This document shows positions 62,862 through 64,000 of a stretch of DNA of 64,000 nt, piece after piece. The number at the start of each line of letters is the position of its first letter. Within the stretch, counting starts at the first letter, position 1. Below the pieces are notes generated by a model. That model saw nothing but the letters and a program-made list of their open reading frames with translations, had not been told where the DNA came from and did not search any database. This DNA is from Anaerolineae bacterium (GTDB lineage: Bacteria > Chloroflexota > Anaerolineae > Promineifilales > Promineifilaceae): positions 62,001 through 126,000 of the forward strand of contig JAMLHW010000009.1 of NCBI GenBank assembly GCA_023954475.1. The letters are read 5' to 3'. The translations under genes and the position numbers were made by a program.

Positions 62862-64000
62862 ATGCACAGCTTAACCAAAATGATGCGCCTGTTTGTTTTG
62901 ATCGCCGGCTCACTCACGGTGGTAATCGCCTGCACGCCGCAACAGCAACCGACGCCGACAGTTACACAAGCGCCAGTCGCCGAGGTTGCAGCAGTGCAAC
63001 AGCCGTCGCCAACGCCCGAGCCAAGTGCCACCGCGACGCCCGCACCTGTCTTGCTGCCCACACCGATTCCAACTGAGACGCCGACGCCGACACCAACCGC
63101 AACCCCATCGCCGACAGTTGAACCGACGCCGACAGTCGATCCGGTTGATCGCACCTGCCCCGACCCGATCCCGCTCAAACCGATTTACGACCGGTATTTT
63201 GTACCTGCGCAGCCGTGGCCGACACCGGTCCCTGCGCCGGAGCTGCATTTCCGCCTGTCAAAGCCTTTGCCGCCGGGATTCGGCCGAATGCTGCACAATG
63301 AAGATTATCCGTACGGCTTTGATTATGACGGACGCCTACTGCTGCACAACGCGGTCGATGTCAGCATGGAACTGGGCACGCCGGTCCTGGCCGCCGGTGA
63401 CGGCACCGTAATTGTTGCCGGTGACGACTACACAGCGCTTTACGGCTGGCGCTGCGATTGGTACGGCCACCTCGTCGTCATCGAACACGACGAATTATGG
63501 CTCGATCAGCCGATCTATTCACTCTACGGCCATGTGCTCAACATCAACGTCGAGCCGGGACAACGGGTCAAACGCGGGGAGCAAATCGCCGAAATTGGCG
63601 TCGGCGGTGCGGCGACGGTACGCCACCTGCACTTCGAGGTACGTGTCGGCAGCAATGAGTTTGGCGCAACGCGCAATCCGCTATTGTGGCTCATTCCCGG
63701 ATTCAATCGTGGGATCATTGCCGGTCGCCTGGTCGATGAAGCGGGCCGACCGTGGCAAGGTGTCGTTATCCACGCCTTCAGTCAGGAAGCAGACGGTGAA
63801 GCCAAAAAGACGTGGACCTACCTCGGTGATCCGGACGACATCAGTAATCCGGACGAACATCTGGCCGAAAATTTCGTCTTTGGCGACCTCAAACCGGGCA
63901 CGTATCAGATTTACACTGAGCTAAACGGTGAAAGCTATTCGGCCGAAGTGATCGTGATTCCCGGTGAGTTGGCGCAGGTTGAAATTGTGGTCCCGTCACC
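62862..64000 (+). CDS. M23-family metallopeptidase lipoprotein, partial
   Basis: The gene opens at ATG 62862 and runs off the right edge (at least 379 codons). The N-terminus has a lipobox VIAC near residue 23, a long Pro/Thr/Glu repeat linker (about 25-85), then an M23 LytM domain: a metal His in LLLHNAVDV (normally HxGxD, here HNAVD), VLAAGDGTVIVAGDD, IEHD, YGHV and the catalytic HLHFEVR. A beta-sandwich/CarboxypepD-like region (IIAGRLVDEAGRPWQGVVIHAF) follows. It likely cuts peptidoglycan or a proteoglycan at the cell surface. Altered HxGxD may affect activity. Confidence 0.85.
   Translation, partial: MHSLTKMMRLFVLIAGSLTVVIACTPQQQPTPTVTQAPVAEVAAVQQPSPTPEPSATATPAPVLLPTPIPTETPTPTPTATPSPTVEPTPTVDPVDRTCPDPIPLKPIYDRYFVPAQPWPTPVPAPELHFRLSKPLPPGFGRMLHNEDYPYGFDYDGRLLLHNAVDVSMELGTPVLAAGDGTVIVAGDDYTALYGWRCDWYGHLVVIEHDELWLDQPIYSLYGHVLNINVEPGQRVKRGEQIAEIGVGGAATVRHLHFEVRVGSNEFGATRNPLLWLIPGFNRGIIAGRLVDEAGRPWQGVVIHAFSQEADGEAKKTWTYLGDPDDISNPDEHLAENFVFGDLKPGTYQIYTELNGESYSAEVIVIPGELAQVEIVVPS

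Larger units (their letters stand above)
669..63950. repeat. Dispersed palindrome TCGGCCGA (extended TTCGGCCGAA), about 103 copies
   Basis: By eye I counted about 103 copies of TCGGCCGA, spread from about 669 to about 63945, roughly one every 620 bp against about one per 65 kb expected for an 8-mer. About 40 extend to TTCGGCCGAA. Both coding and spacer DNA carry it. In coding DNA it is most often in frame TCG-GCC-GA(A/T) (Ala flanked by Ser and Glu/Asp). It is absent from about 14.5-17.5 kb and 53.2-58.4 kb. The role is not known; compare HIP1 of cyanobacteria. Confidence 0.9.

Noticed and set aside
1-64000. tRNA or rRNA genes
   Set aside because: No cloverleaf with a conserved GGTTC arm or rRNA-like sequence was found on either strand by eye.
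1-64000. HIP1 itself (GCGATCGC)
   Set aside because: The over-represented site is TCGGCCGA, a different palindrome; I saw no comparable excess of GCGATCGC.
1-64000. Prophage, transposase or integron
   Set aside because: No transposase, integrase, terminase or capsid-like protein is encoded in the window.

Overview
The window is about 64 kb of moderately GC-rich bacterial chromosome, densely packed and with no phage, IS element, CRISPR array, rRNA or tRNA that I could find. Gene content suggests a heterotrophic member of the Chloroflexota (Anaerolineae/Caldilineae-like): lipoproteins with Thr-Pro-Glu linkers, a DUF2089/DUF4097/SHOCT-like cluster, a MoxR-DUF58-DUF4129 cluster, a TrpB2-type tryptophan synthase under a T-box, and a xylose-type ABC transporter with xylose isomerase and xylulokinase. 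The phylum is an inference from gene families, not from a marker gene.

The dominant feature at window scale is the palindrome TCGGCCGA. I count about 103 copies, roughly one per 620 bp, and about 40 of them extend to TTCGGCCGAA. It lies in genes and spacers and on both gene orientations. In genes it mostly reads TCG-GCC-GA(A/T), i.e. Ser-Ala-Glu/Asp. This resembles the HIP1 phenomenon of cyanobacteria with a different sequence. The motif is missing from a few blocks, notably 53.2-58.4 kb (Fic and WD40 STAND genes) and 14.5-17.5 kb.

Layout. 1-5.9 kb: glycosyltransferase, EEP-fold protein, lipoproteins, and a DsbA-cyclophilin lipoprotein whose catalytic CxxC is encoded TGA-Pro-Gly-Cys (likely selenocysteine), divergent from aroC. 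6-8.4 kb: a propeller lipoprotein and a 29-residue membrane microprotein. 8.5-16.6 kb: a complete leftward tryptophan operon, trpB2-trpE-trpS-trpG-methyltransferase-rid-trpD-trpC, behind a sigma70-like promoter and a Trp T-box leader. 16.6-20.3 kb: an AT-rich DUF4145 gene, then glycosyltransferase, HD and M50 protease genes. 20.5-27.7 kb: rightward DUF951, glycosyltransferase, a DUF2089/SHOCT/DUF4097 stress-type operon, MFS and GNAT. 27.7-29.6 kb: folA, thyA, sufE. 29.7-34.9 kb: a DUF4129/MoxR/DUF58 operon. 35-39.4 kb: gpmI and aconitase, convergent.

39.7-54.1 kb is a pentose module. A xylose-type ABC importer (permease, single-domain ATPase, binding protein) is divergent from a two-component system. 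Its response regulator is REC-HTH-REC, and its kinase is a NarL-type histidine kinase fused to a degenerate sugar-ABC ATPase domain. An aldo/keto reductase, a VOC protein, an FAD oxidase, a gluconolactonase-like protein, a K+ channel, xylA and xylB follow. The ABC-kinase may read out transporter activity and control the module.

54.1-58.8 kb holds a frameshifted Fic gene and a STAND ATPase with 11 near-identical WD40 repeats. 58.9-64 kb has a HAD phosphatase, a Gfo/Idh/MocA oxidoreductase, a surface protein, a CBS-domain protein, a membrane protein and an M23 peptidase running off the edge. Several genes look leaderless, with a -10 box 6-9 nt before the start codon.
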